The notes below the pieces were generated by a model. It saw only the letters and a program-made list of their open reading frames with translations. It did no database searches and was not told the DNA's origin. Of a stretch of 64,000 nt of DNA, positions 44,827 to 52,602 are shown piece after piece. The position numbers and the translations under genes were made by a program. The first letter of the stretch is position 1; every line of letters starts with the position of its first letter. Source of the DNA: Bacillota bacterium (GTDB taxonomy: Bacteria > Bacillota > UBA4882 > UBA8346). The stretch covers positions 124,001 through 188,000 of the forward strand of contig JAFABB010000007.1 in NCBI GenBank assembly GCA_023426245.1. The letters run 5' to 3'.

Positions 44827-46563
44827 CAAAACCGTGACCGCTTGCCGCCCTATACCCAGTTTGAGAAAGAGCGGGAGAAAAAAGGCGGTATTTCGGAAAC
44901 CAAGGTCAAGGGGCAAGAGTCCGGCAAAGAAAACAGCATTGTTCAAAAAGTAAATGATGGCCCCATACCTGCTGCGGGGAAAATTGTAAATACCATCGGG
45001 GTCGTTGCGCCGGAGGCAAATTTGCGGTCGGCGCCTACTACAACCAACCATCCGCTAAAATTGTTGCCATTCAACACCCGGGTCCAAATTGTTAAAGAAA
45101 TCGACGGTGGATGGTATTTCATTAGCACGGAGGAGGGAGATACCGGGTATGTAGCCGCGCATTTGATTAAAAAAAATCCTCCGGAGCCAAGTTCCAGGCT
45201 TCATAAAGTAGCAAGCGGTGAATCGGCCATTGGCATTGCCGAGAAGTATTATAAAAGCAACGCAGCTCAATGGGGGCAGGATTTGCGATATTATGTCAAT
45301 GTTCTTGTCTATGTCAACAAAGGAGTTGGTGACCCTTCCAAAGGAATTTATACGGAAAGCGCTAAAGATGGCTGGAAGGAAACTCAAGTTAAAAGCGGTT
45401 ATTATATTTGGATCCCCGGTGTGGAGTATGCAAAATCCCTTCAAGGGGTGGTCAACTCTGGTTCGGTTACTTATGGAATGAAAGAAGGAATCGATAATAC
45501 CATCGGCTTTTTCCAGCAAAAGCTGGATGATTTTAACTATGCCAATCAGTTTGTGGGGAAATTGTTACCGTCTAAACTCAGTGATAATGCGCTGGAGGCC
45601 ATTAAATCGGCACTGATTAATTTTTCGCTGGGCATGATTGCCGCGGGATTATTACTGGCAATTGCCGCCGGACTCGGAGCTTTGATTGGCGCCCTCGTCG
45701 GTTTCTTTGCGGGTGGGGCCGGAGCGGTTCCCGGAGCCGCCTTAGGAGCCAAGATCGGTTTTGAAATCGGGTTATTCTTATTAAAATGGATCGGATTAGG
45801 CCTACTGATAACCAGCGGCGCCTCACTTCTTGGGAAGATTGGAGTTGCTTTCGGAAAATATGTGATCAATGTTTGGGAAGCCAGCGGTAATCGAAAGAAA
45901 TTAGAAAACAGCGCCGACTTATGCGCCGAGGCAATGAAAGAATTTTTGCTCGGCGTGCTGGAACTGGTGGTGATGTTGGTTGCAGCCTGGGGTATTGGAC
46001 GGGCCATGGGGGCCTTGGCGAAAACCAAATTTGGTGAGAAAATAGGATATGAGAAGTTAACCGAGTGGGTTAATAATCGAGGAAAATACGAGACAACTAA
46101 ATCAATACTGGAAGGAACCGGTAAGAAGTATTCTTTTAATATGGTGGAGAATCCCGGTCCTCTTGCGGATATTGATCAAAATGCGGCAGCCACTTTTGCC
46201 AGTGGGAAATATAACATCATCAAACTAGAAAACGATGTTATACTTTATCGGGGTGGTAAAGCAGGTGGAGGCAGAAATGCGTTTGGACAATTTTTTACAA
46301 GGACTGCTCCGAAGTCAAGAATAGCTGTTAGGATAGATACAGCAGTGAAATCCGAATGGATTGATCCAAAAACCGGAGTATTGACAGGTACTTCTCCTAT
46401 TGAAGCTGTATATGCACTTAAAATTCCTAAAGGAACAATTATTTATGAGGGGCCTGCCGGTTATCAGTCTGGAATTTATATCGGAGGCAGTGAACAGATT
46501 TTTATACCAAAACCGTGGGAAATCCCGGGCGTTAAAGTTCTTTTCGAAACACTTCTACCATAA
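44755..46563 (+). CDS. eCIS cargo 1: SH3/LysM-like, membrane helices, ADP-ribosyltransferase-like toxin
   Basis: A 602-residue protein. Residues 1-24 (MNYAKDQTKDPVHVSVNTLI...) are the shared cargo N-terminus. Residues 83-142 are SH3b-like (VVAPEANLRSAPTTTNHPLK, GGWYFIS, GDTGYVAA). Residues 145-225 look LysM-like (LHKVASGESAIGIAEKYY, YYIWIPG). Two or three hydrophobic helices at about 290-370 and 398-420 could cross a membrane. The last 120 residues include YRGGKAGGGRNAFGQFFTRT, SPIEAVYALKIPKGTIIYEG and GIYIGGSEQIFIPKPW, resembling ADP-ribosyltransferase-like toxins of the Tse2/TreTu type, as I recall them. Acceptor unknown. The next gene is a probable immunity protein. Confidence 0.78.
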   Translation: MNYAKDQTKDPVHVSVNTLIQSKKQNRDRLPPYTQFEKEREKKGGISETKVKGQESGKENSIVQKVNDGPIPAAGKIVNTIGVVAPEANLRSAPTTTNHPLKLLPFNTRVQIVKEIDGGWYFISTEEGDTGYVAAHLIKKNPPEPSSRLHKVASGESAIGIAEKYYKSNAAQWGQDLRYYVNVLVYVNKGVGDPSKGIYTESAKDGWKETQVKSGYYIWIPGVEYAKSLQGVVNSGSVTYGMKEGIDNTIGFFQQKLDDFNYANQFVGKLLPSKLSDNALEAIKSALINFSLGMIAAGLLLAIAAGLGALIGALVGFFAGGAGAVPGAALGAKIGFEIGLFLLKWIGLGLLITSGASLLGKIGVAFGKYVINVWEASGNRKKLENSADLCAEAMKEFLLGVLELVVMLVAAWGIGRAMGALAKTKFGEKIGYEKLTEWVNNRGKYETTKSILEGTGKKYSFNMVENPGPLADIDQNAAATFASGKYNIIKLENDVILYRGGKAGGGRNAFGQFFTRTAPKSRIAVRIDTAVKSEWIDPKTGVLTGTSPIEAVYALKIPKGTIIYEGPAGYQSGIYIGGSEQIFIPKPWEIPGVKVLFETLLP

Positions 46564-46586
46564 TTACAGTTAGGAGGAAAACATAG

Positions 46587-46925
46587 GTGAGGAACATTGT
46601 AAATAGTAAAGATGACTTAACGAGAGTAATAGGTTTATTTAGAAAGCTTTTGATTATATTAGAAACCGAGGGCGGTAGGGAAGTCAATTATGCCAAAAAG
46701 GAATTGCAAAGAAACGTTTTAATGATTGAAGAAGTTTTAAGTAATAGAACGGTGGATTTTGATAAAGTGTTTGATGAAGTCAAGGCGAGTTATCATAGTA
46801 TGTATCCGCCCCATGGCGGGTTGACCGATTTCTTTGTTTGGAGAGATGACTTTGAAGAAAGAGTCAAGGCCAATCAGCCGCTGGACAATGTTAAAAATGA
46901 GTTGAAGGAAATATTGGATAGGTAA
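46587..46925 (+). CDS. Probable immunity protein to cargo 1
   Basis: GTG at 46587 follows TAGGAGGAAA; 112 residues, helical and acidic. The segment PPHGGLTDFFVWRDDFEERV followed by KANQPLDNVKNELKEIL is a motif I associate with immunity partners of such transferase toxins (a GL[ST][ED]F-x-[IV]W-x-D-D pattern). It lies 23 bases after the toxin. Its role is inferred from position and pattern. Codon use is AT-richer than in the structural genes. Confidence 0.7.
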   Translation: MRNIVNSKDDLTRVIGLFRKLLIILETEGGREVNYAKKELQRNVLMIEEVLSNRTVDFDKVFDEVKASYHSMYPPHGGLTDFFVWRDDFEERVKANQPLDNVKNELKEILDR

Positions 46926-46992
46926 TGGGGACAGGGGATGAATAGAGGGTCTTAGTTACCCGGAATGTTTTCAGTTGAAAATTGGTGCTTTT

Positions 46993-47025
46993 TAAAAGGG
47001 CGAACGTGTATGGATCGCTCTTTTT
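46993..47025 (+). terminator. Terminator before cargo gene 2
   Basis: AAAGGGCGA pairs with TCGCTCTTT (with a G-U pair), followed by TTA. Diverged copy of the hairpin at 44674. Confidence 0.75.
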
Positions 47026-47154
47026 ATTTGTCCAAATTCGAGAGTATTTTGATTTTTTGAGGGAAGAGGGAAGTGGGAAGCGCATGAATTATGCCAAAGA
47101 CCAAACCAAGGATACGGCGTATGTATCGGTTAATGCACTGATCCAATCGAAAAA
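46993..47154 (+). repeat. Duplicated cargo leader, copy 2
   Basis: Matches 44674-44826 in hairpin, TTTTGATTTTTTGAGGGAAG, ribosome site and first 24 codons. Confidence 0.78.
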
Positions 47155-50152
47155 GAAAGGCCGCGGCTATTTACCGGCTTATGCCCAATTCCAGAAAGAG
47201 CAGGGGCAGCCCGACACTCCTCCGGAAGAAGAGGTGGAGCCAAAGGCCGTCGGGGATCCGGAAAAGATTCCGGCCGATATGCCCAAGGAACAAGCGGTTG
47301 CCAATGGGGATCCGGTCCAAGAGGCTCCGGCTTCGGAAATAGAGTCTTCGCCGGGAAGCGTTTCGGAAGGTTCGGCGCCGGAAGCGGCCCAGCAGATTGA
47401 GCCATCGGATGGTTCCGGGCTGTCAAAGGATGTAGGCTTTGAGCTTGATGAAACCGATGTGCCAAAAGGGGAAGAAAAGGAGACTAAGCCTGAGGAAAAA
47501 CAATTAATCCAAAAAAAGAGGATGACCGCCGGGGGCGGGGAGGGTAATGAAGATTCAGCTTCTGATCCTGGGGCGGAACAATTCAAAGCGCTCGGCGGTA
47601 ACGGCGAGCCGCTGCCCGGTGGGGTTCAGGCCAAGATGGAACCAGCCTTGGGGATGGACTTGCAAAATGTCCGGATTCACCGGGACGGGCAGGCTAGCGC
47701 CATGTCTGAAGATTTAGGAGCTAGGGCCTTTACAAGCGGGCAAGACATCTATTTTAATCAGGGGGAGTATAATCCGGATACAACCTCGGGCAACCATTTG
47801 ATTGCCCATGAACTCACCCATGTCAAGCAGGAACAAACCATACCGGGGTTGCAATACCAGTTGCAAGTCCCGGCGGAGCGGGATCATTATGAGCGGGAAG
47901 CGGATGCCACCGCCGATAAGGCAGTAAACATTCCCCGACAACCGGAGACGAAGGTCAATGTAAGTTCCGGGTTGAATCAAAATGGCGGGGGCAGCGTGCA
48001 ACTGGCTGCCAAGCCGGAATCTAAAGGTGAAATCAAAAAGGAGAAGGACTCCAACTGGGTTTTGGAGAAGGTCGGCGCTTTGGTAAGGAATCTTCCCGGC
48101 TATGATCTCTTGGCCCTGGCAATTGGGCGCGACCCTTTGAGTGGTCAGGCAGTTAAAGGAGATGCCGTCGCTGTGATCAAAGCGGTGATGGGATTGATCC
48201 CCGGCGGGGCGCTCCTTTTTGAAAACCTGGAAAAAGCGCAGATCATTTCCAAGGCCATTGCCTGGTTTAAGGAAGAATTTCAAAAATTGAATCTTAGTTT
48301 TGCAGCCGTGAAAAATATGTTTACCCAGGCCTGGCAAGCGATCTTCGGCGCTCCTTCGGCCGAAAAATCCAAGGATGATGGGTTCTGGGGCGGTCTGGTC
48401 AAAGGCGCCAAAAGGGTCGCGAATGCTGCCGGTAATGCGGTAAAGGCTTTACTCAGCCCGGAAGAAACCTTTAACAAGATCAAATCTATTTTTCTGGCGC
48501 CGATTACTAGGATTAAAAACTTTGTTAGCAAGGCCGGGCCGAAACTGATGGATTTTATCTTTGAAGGCGCAATGACTCTGGCCGGTTCGGCGGGGAAGAA
48601 GATGATGGGGATCCTCAATAAAGGAAAAGGGGTGTTGCAAAAGATTATCAGCGACCCAATAGGGTTCCTCAAAAACTTAATCGATGCGGTCCGCGGTGGT
48701 TTGGGGAATTTTGTCGCCCATATCGGGACGCACCTCCAAAAAGGCCTTGGCGATTGGCTCTTTGGTACTTTAGGCAATGCCGGGATTGTTTTGCCGGAGA
48801 AGCTAAACTTGACTGGGATCTTTAGCCTGATGGCTCAGATCCTCGGTGTTACCTGGCAGGCTATCCGGGCGCAGATCGTCAAACGTTTGGGCCCCACAGC
48901 TGAAAAAGTCATGGACCAAGTGGAAAAAGGCATCGCCTTTGTGGGAGATTTCATTACCAAAGGCCCAATCGTTTTAATGGATATGGCGAAAGAATTTTTG
49001 GGAGAGCTTTTGGGAGGGCTGAAAACTCTCTTTTTTAATTCCTTTATTGAGTGGATTCGCAACACCGTAATCGTTAAGGCCGTGCAAAAATTGATCAGCA
49101 TGTTCAACCCGGTCGGTGCGATTATCCAGGCAATTATCACGATTTATAACACAGTGCAATTTTTTATCGAGCGGGCGAAGCAGATCGCCGCCTTTGTGAA
49201 CTCGGTCTTTGACTCGATTGCGGAAATCGCCGGAGGCAATATCAAAAAAGCTGTGGATGCGGTGGAAAATTCTCTGGCTAAAGCGATACCGCTGGCGATT
49301 GGTTTTTTGGCAAACCTGGTAGGAATTGGCGGAATTGCGGCGAAGATTAAAGAGATAATTCAGAAAATTCGCAAACCCATCGATAAGGTCGTCGGAAAAG
49401 TAGTCGGATTTATCGTGGGGAAGGCGAAAGGGCTGATTGCCAAGATTAAGAGGGATGATAAGCCAAAGCAAGAACCTCCGAAAAATGAAGCGGAACATGA
49501 TGCTCAGGTTAAAGCAGGATTGGTGCTGTTAGATAGCGAGCAACAGAAGCAGGATCAAGATCATGATGCTGCAATAACCTATGAAGAAGCTGAAGAAGCA
49601 GCTCAAAAGGTAAAGTCCTTATATCCGGTGTTTAAGTCAATTACTCCAGTTGAACAAATTGATAGATGGGTATTTGAGTATGTTGGGAGTTCGGGAAAGC
49701 ATGAAGGACTTAAAGTTGAGAGCACTGCAAAACATGATGAAGAGCCAAAAAAAGAAATAACACCAAAGCAAAAAGCACTAAATAAGCTGTCACAATTACC
49801 GCCGTTTACCGGTGAAAAAACAAGTGGCATTTTTGAAACTCCGGGAATGCCTGATATAAAGTTAATGAGCGGAACCCAAGGGCCTTCGTTTCAATATTTT
49901 AAAGGGGTTAAAGTTCCGGGGATGGATTTGAATACTAAATCCCATGTAGAAGCTCATGCGGCTGCACTAATAAGAAAGCACGGAATTAAGGAAGCTACGT
50001 TGTATATAAATAACCCACCTTGTAGTTACGAAGTCAAAGGTATTCAAAGAGGATGTCAGCATTATTTACCAAAGATGCTTCCGGAGGGTTCAAAACTTAC
50101 TGTAATCGCACCAAATGGATATAAACAATTGTTTATTGGTTTGCCGGATTGA
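47084..50152 (+). CDS. eCIS cargo 2: DUF4157 protein with DddA-type deaminase tip
   Basis: ATG at 47084 after GAGGGAAG gives 1022 residues. Residues 1-24 match the cargo 1 N-terminus. Residues 35-170 are Pro/Glu-rich and disordered. The DUF4157 (eCIS core) domain follows, with VRIHRDGQASAMSEDLGARA, AFTSGQDIYFNQGEY and HELTH at 242-246. Residues 330-850 are long amphipathic and hydrophobic helices. The final 70 residues are an SCP1.201-like deaminase: HVEAHAA (H954, E956), then NNPPCSYE...RGC (C980, C991) and MLPEGSKLTVIAP, matching the layout of the double-strand DNA cytidine deaminase DddA. Base composition becomes AT-rich from about 49,500, suggesting a swapped tip. An Imm1-like gene follows. 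Confidence 0.88.
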   Translation: MNYAKDQTKDTAYVSVNALIQSKKKGRGYLPAYAQFQKEQGQPDTPPEEEVEPKAVGDPEKIPADMPKEQAVANGDPVQEAPASEIESSPGSVSEGSAPEAAQQIEPSDGSGLSKDVGFELDETDVPKGEEKETKPEEKQLIQKKRMTAGGGEGNEDSASDPGAEQFKALGGNGEPLPGGVQAKMEPALGMDLQNVRIHRDGQASAMSEDLGARAFTSGQDIYFNQGEYNPDTTSGNHLIAHELTHVKQEQTIPGLQYQLQVPAERDHYEREADATADKAVNIPRQPETKVNVSSGLNQNGGGSVQLAAKPESKGEIKKEKDSNWVLEKVGALVRNLPGYDLLALAIGRDPLSGQAVKGDAVAVIKAVMGLIPGGALLFENLEKAQIISKAIAWFKEEFQKLNLSFAAVKNMFTQAWQAIFGAPSAEKSKDDGFWGGLVKGAKRVANAAGNAVKALLSPEETFNKIKSIFLAPITRIKNFVSKAGPKLMDFIFEGAMTLAGSAGKKMMGILNKGKGVLQKIISDPIGFLKNLIDAVRGGLGNFVAHIGTHLQKGLGDWLFGTLGNAGIVLPEKLNLTGIFSLMAQILGVTWQAIRAQIVKRLGPTAEKVMDQVEKGIAFVGDFITKGPIVLMDMAKEFLGELLGGLKTLFFNSFIEWIRNTVIVKAVQKLISMFNPVGAIIQAIITIYNTVQFFIERAKQIAAFVNSVFDSIAEIAGGNIKKAVDAVENSLAKAIPLAIGFLANLVGIGGIAAKIKEIIQKIRKPIDKVVGKVVGFIVGKAKGLIAKIKRDDKPKQEPPKNEAEHDAQVKAGLVLLDSEQQKQDQDHDAAITYEEAEEAAQKVKSLYPVFKSITPVEQIDRWVFEYVGSSGKHEGLKVESTAKHDEEPKKEITPKQKALNKLSQLPPFTGEKTSGIFETPGMPDIKLMSGTQGPSFQYFKGVKVPGMDLNTKSHVEAHAAALIRKHGIKEATLYINNPPCSYEVKGIQRGCQHYLPKMLPEGSKLTVIAPNGYKQLFIGLPD

Positions 50153-50173
50153 AAGGCTTGAAAGGGGAACAAA

Positions 50174-50563
50174 ATGAATAAATGGTTAATTGAAGATGGC
50201 AGTAAAACCCTTTTTGAAATTACAACAATAGAAGAATTAGAAAAGAGCTTATATAAAATTAAAAATGAACTTAAAGATAAAAACATTATAATTATATTAG
50301 TGCACCCCGAAGGTCATTTAATGTATATAGGAATTTCTAAAAGTTATGGTTATTTAAATTATCATGATGGGTCCGAAGAACCGCCTTATTATTCATCGAT
50401 TGGTGATGAAGATGCAGAGGGAGAATTAAATTTTTATTTAAATGGATTTTTATCAGAAATACCTTTAAAAAATTGTATTCCGTTTGAATTGCTTGTAAAT
50501 GCTATAAATGAATATTTCAAAACTTCAGAATTACCTAACATAATAAAATGGGAAGAGGATTAA
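50174..50563 (+). CDS. Imm1-like immunity protein to the deaminase
   Basis: A 129-residue protein 21 bases after the deaminase gene. It is acidic and very AT-rich. Pattern: a beta strand-helix start, VHPEGHLMYIGISKSYGYLN with GDEDAEGELNFYLNGFLSEI and IPFELLVNAINEYFKTSELP, as in Imm1 proteins. Imm1 is the known partner family of SCP1.201-like deaminases, including DddA. Probably blocks the deaminase in the producing cell. Confidence 0.78.
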   Translation: MNKWLIEDGSKTLFEITTIEELEKSLYKIKNELKDKNIIIILVHPEGHLMYIGISKSYGYLNYHDGSEEPPYYSSIGDEDAEGELNFYLNGFLSEIPLKNCIPFELLVNAINEYFKTSELPNIIKWEED

Positions 50564-51235
50564 AAACCAGGAGCACTGAGCTGCCAACTTTTATTATGAC
50601 GGACCGCACTGTTTGTAGAGACCGCAATTACGCGCTAGGCTTCTTCAATGGATATAAGAGTACAACTTCTAACAAGATACTGTTCCTGCTTAAATTAGCC
50701 ATTTAAGCCTACTGCTTGGATAACCCATGTCCATTTGCTGGTTAATGAGGGCGGAGGAACAGGCAGTGCGGTTTTTTAGAGAATCTTTTAAGCAGGCTGT
50801 AAAAGACGTGTTTAGTGAGCACCAAGAGAATCACGATTTCAATAAAAAGATTAAGATTGAAAGCGAAGCCAGAAAATTTGTAACTTAGTTTCTCAATAAA
50901 TGCCATGTCAAGCTTGAAGAGTTGCCAAAAAATGAATATTAGACGTTCGTACTAAATTGATACACGAACTAAAAACGCAGATCAAATTCTTGAAATTGGC
51001 AAATAGCCGTTGTTCTTTGGGTAAATCGGAATGTAGTTCACAGTTTGCGATGAGTCTGGGAACCGTACCTCAACTACCTCTGTCAATAGTTGGTTCCGAC
51101 AAACAGCAAATGATAAGCAACAATTACTAAATGCGAAGTTTTGATTACCGAACAGTAAGTATAACAATATTAACACTTAATATATCAACCTTTTATGGTT
51201 GATTTTTTTATTTCATTCAACATTGGAGGAATCGA
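50564..51235. other. Degraded stretch between payload module 2 and the ATPase gene
   Basis: About 670 bases without an intact gene. Part of it reads as a broken frame (50766-50942), and an unsupported minus-strand frame covers 50982-51176. There is a short inverted repeat, GTTCGT/ACGAAC, near 50945-50970. It is probably a decayed insertion or a former toxin/immunity module. Confidence 0.5.
50766..50942 (+). pseudogene. Broken small gene with internal stop
   Basis: GTG at 50766 after GGAGGAACAGG starts a frame reading RFFRESFKQAVKDVFSEHQE and onward for 40 codons to TAG (50886). It then continues in the same frame with FLNKCHVKLEELPKNEY to a second stop at 50940. The hydrophilic helical pattern persists across the stop, so a single nonsense change seems likely. 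Family unknown. Confidence 0.45.
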
Positions 51236-52585
51236 ATGTCATCATTAGACCAAAATGCTCGATTAATCGAACAAGATTTACTATGGCTTCAAGCCATCAT
51301 TACTCAGCAGATCAAAAACTTGATCAACCGGGACATCCCGGAACAACCCATTGAACTGACTCCCCCTGCTTTGGACTTAAGCGAAGCAGGGGGTTTTTAT
51401 GCCGATTTTCTACAGAAATATGACTTAACTCCCGGGGAGCGCCTGGTGCTGGTATTAGCTTTGGCCCCCGAGGTTCAACCGGAATTGTTGGATTCTCTTT
51501 TGAACCGGCATGACGGGATTGAAAGAGCTTATACTGAAGTGGGAGGGATTGGGAACCGCGGTTTTAACGGGTTTATTCCTACATTGAAAACAGCTCTTTT
51601 CCTTTTGGGCGGGCCGGGAATTAGTCAACAGTTGGGGTATATGGAGTTATTTGATCCCCAGGGCAAACTATACGGGGGGAATATTCTCCGGGAGGTCCGC
51701 ACGGAAGAAGGCAGTCCGGCTTTCCACAAGCAATTGGCATTGAGCGAGAACGCTTTGAGCCTGATTTTAGGCGGCGAAGATATACAGCATGAGTACAGCG
51801 CCAACTTTCCGGCCCGGCGCCTCACTACTTTAATGGAGTGGGAGAATCTGATCCTCTCGGAATCAACCGCAGTCCAGCTTAAAGAACTCCTGATCTGGCC
51901 GGAGCATGGACAAAAGCTGATCGAGGATTTTCAGATGGCGAAAAACATCCAACCCGGATACCGGGCGTTATTTTACGGCCCGGCGGGGACTGGTAAAACA
52001 TTAACCGCCGCACTCTTCGGTAAAAAAGTGGGTAAGCCGGTATACCGGGTGGATCTTTCCCAACTCGTATCCAAATATATTGGTGAAACCGAGAAGAACC
52101 TGGAAAAGATCTTTAGCGCGGCCGAAAGCCATGACTGGATATTGTTTTTTGATGAAGCGGACTCCTTATTCGGTAAACGAACCAGCATCGGCACTGCCAA
52201 CGACCGTTTCGCCAATCAGGAGACGGCCTTTTTATTGCAGCGGATCGAAGTTTGCGAGAACATTGTCATCCTGGCGACGAATTTAAAGTCCAACATGGAT
52301 GAAGCCTTTACCCGGCGTTTTCAATCGGTTGTTCATTTCCCGGTGCCGGGTGAGATGGAACGGCTACAGTTATGGCAGGGCGCTTTTTCCCCTAAAGTGA
52401 CCCTGGAAAAAACGATTGACTTAAAAGAAATCGCCAAAAAATATGATATTGCCGGAGGCTCTATTATCAATGTGGTCCGTTATGCCACCTTGATGACTGT
52501 GGCCAATGATGGGGTAAAGATTACTTATAATGACTTGATGGATGGCATCCGGCGCGAATACGCCAAACTGGGGAGAACGGTGTAA
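51236..52585 (+). CDS. eCIS AAA+ ATPase (Afp15-like)
   Basis: A 449-residue AAA+ protein. The N-terminal 200 residues are the winged/helical eCIS-specific region. Walker A GPAGTGKT lies at about residues 248-255, Walker B ILFFDEADSLFGKR at 302-315. An arginine finger region follows (DEAFTRRFQSVVHFPVPGEM). Afp15-type ATPases are needed to assemble or load particles. It is separated from the structural operon by the two toxin modules and sits just before cargo 3. Confidence 0.94.
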   Translation: MSSLDQNARLIEQDLLWLQAIITQQIKNLINRDIPEQPIELTPPALDLSEAGGFYADFLQKYDLTPGERLVLVLALAPEVQPELLDSLLNRHDGIERAYTEVGGIGNRGFNGFIPTLKTALFLLGGPGISQQLGYMELFDPQGKLYGGNILREVRTEEGSPAFHKQLALSENALSLILGGEDIQHEYSANFPARRLTTLMEWENLILSESTAVQLKELLIWPEHGQKLIEDFQMAKNIQPGYRALFYGPAGTGKTLTAALFGKKVGKPVYRVDLSQLVSKYIGETEKNLEKIFSAAESHDWILFFDEADSLFGKRTSIGTANDRFANQETAFLLQRIEVCENIVILATNLKSNMDEAFTRRFQSVVHFPVPGEMERLQLWQGAFSPKVTLEKTIDLKEIAKKYDIAGGSIINVVRYATLMTVANDGVKITYNDLMDGIRREYAKLGRTV

Positions 52586-52602
52586 AACAAGGGGGATATT
52601 CG

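Noticed and set aside
45546..46028. 160-codon open frame on the minus strand
   Set aside because: Complement of the alanine/glycine-rich membrane helices of cargo 1; proline- and lysine-rich translation is an artefact.
47714..48337. 207-codon open frame on the minus strand
   Set aside because: It lies wholly inside the cargo 2 gene, has no ribosome site, and has unlikely composition. Shadow frame.
50982..51176. 64-codon minus-strand frame in the scar region
   Set aside because: No ribosome site and no recognisable family; cysteine- and leucine-rich start looks random.
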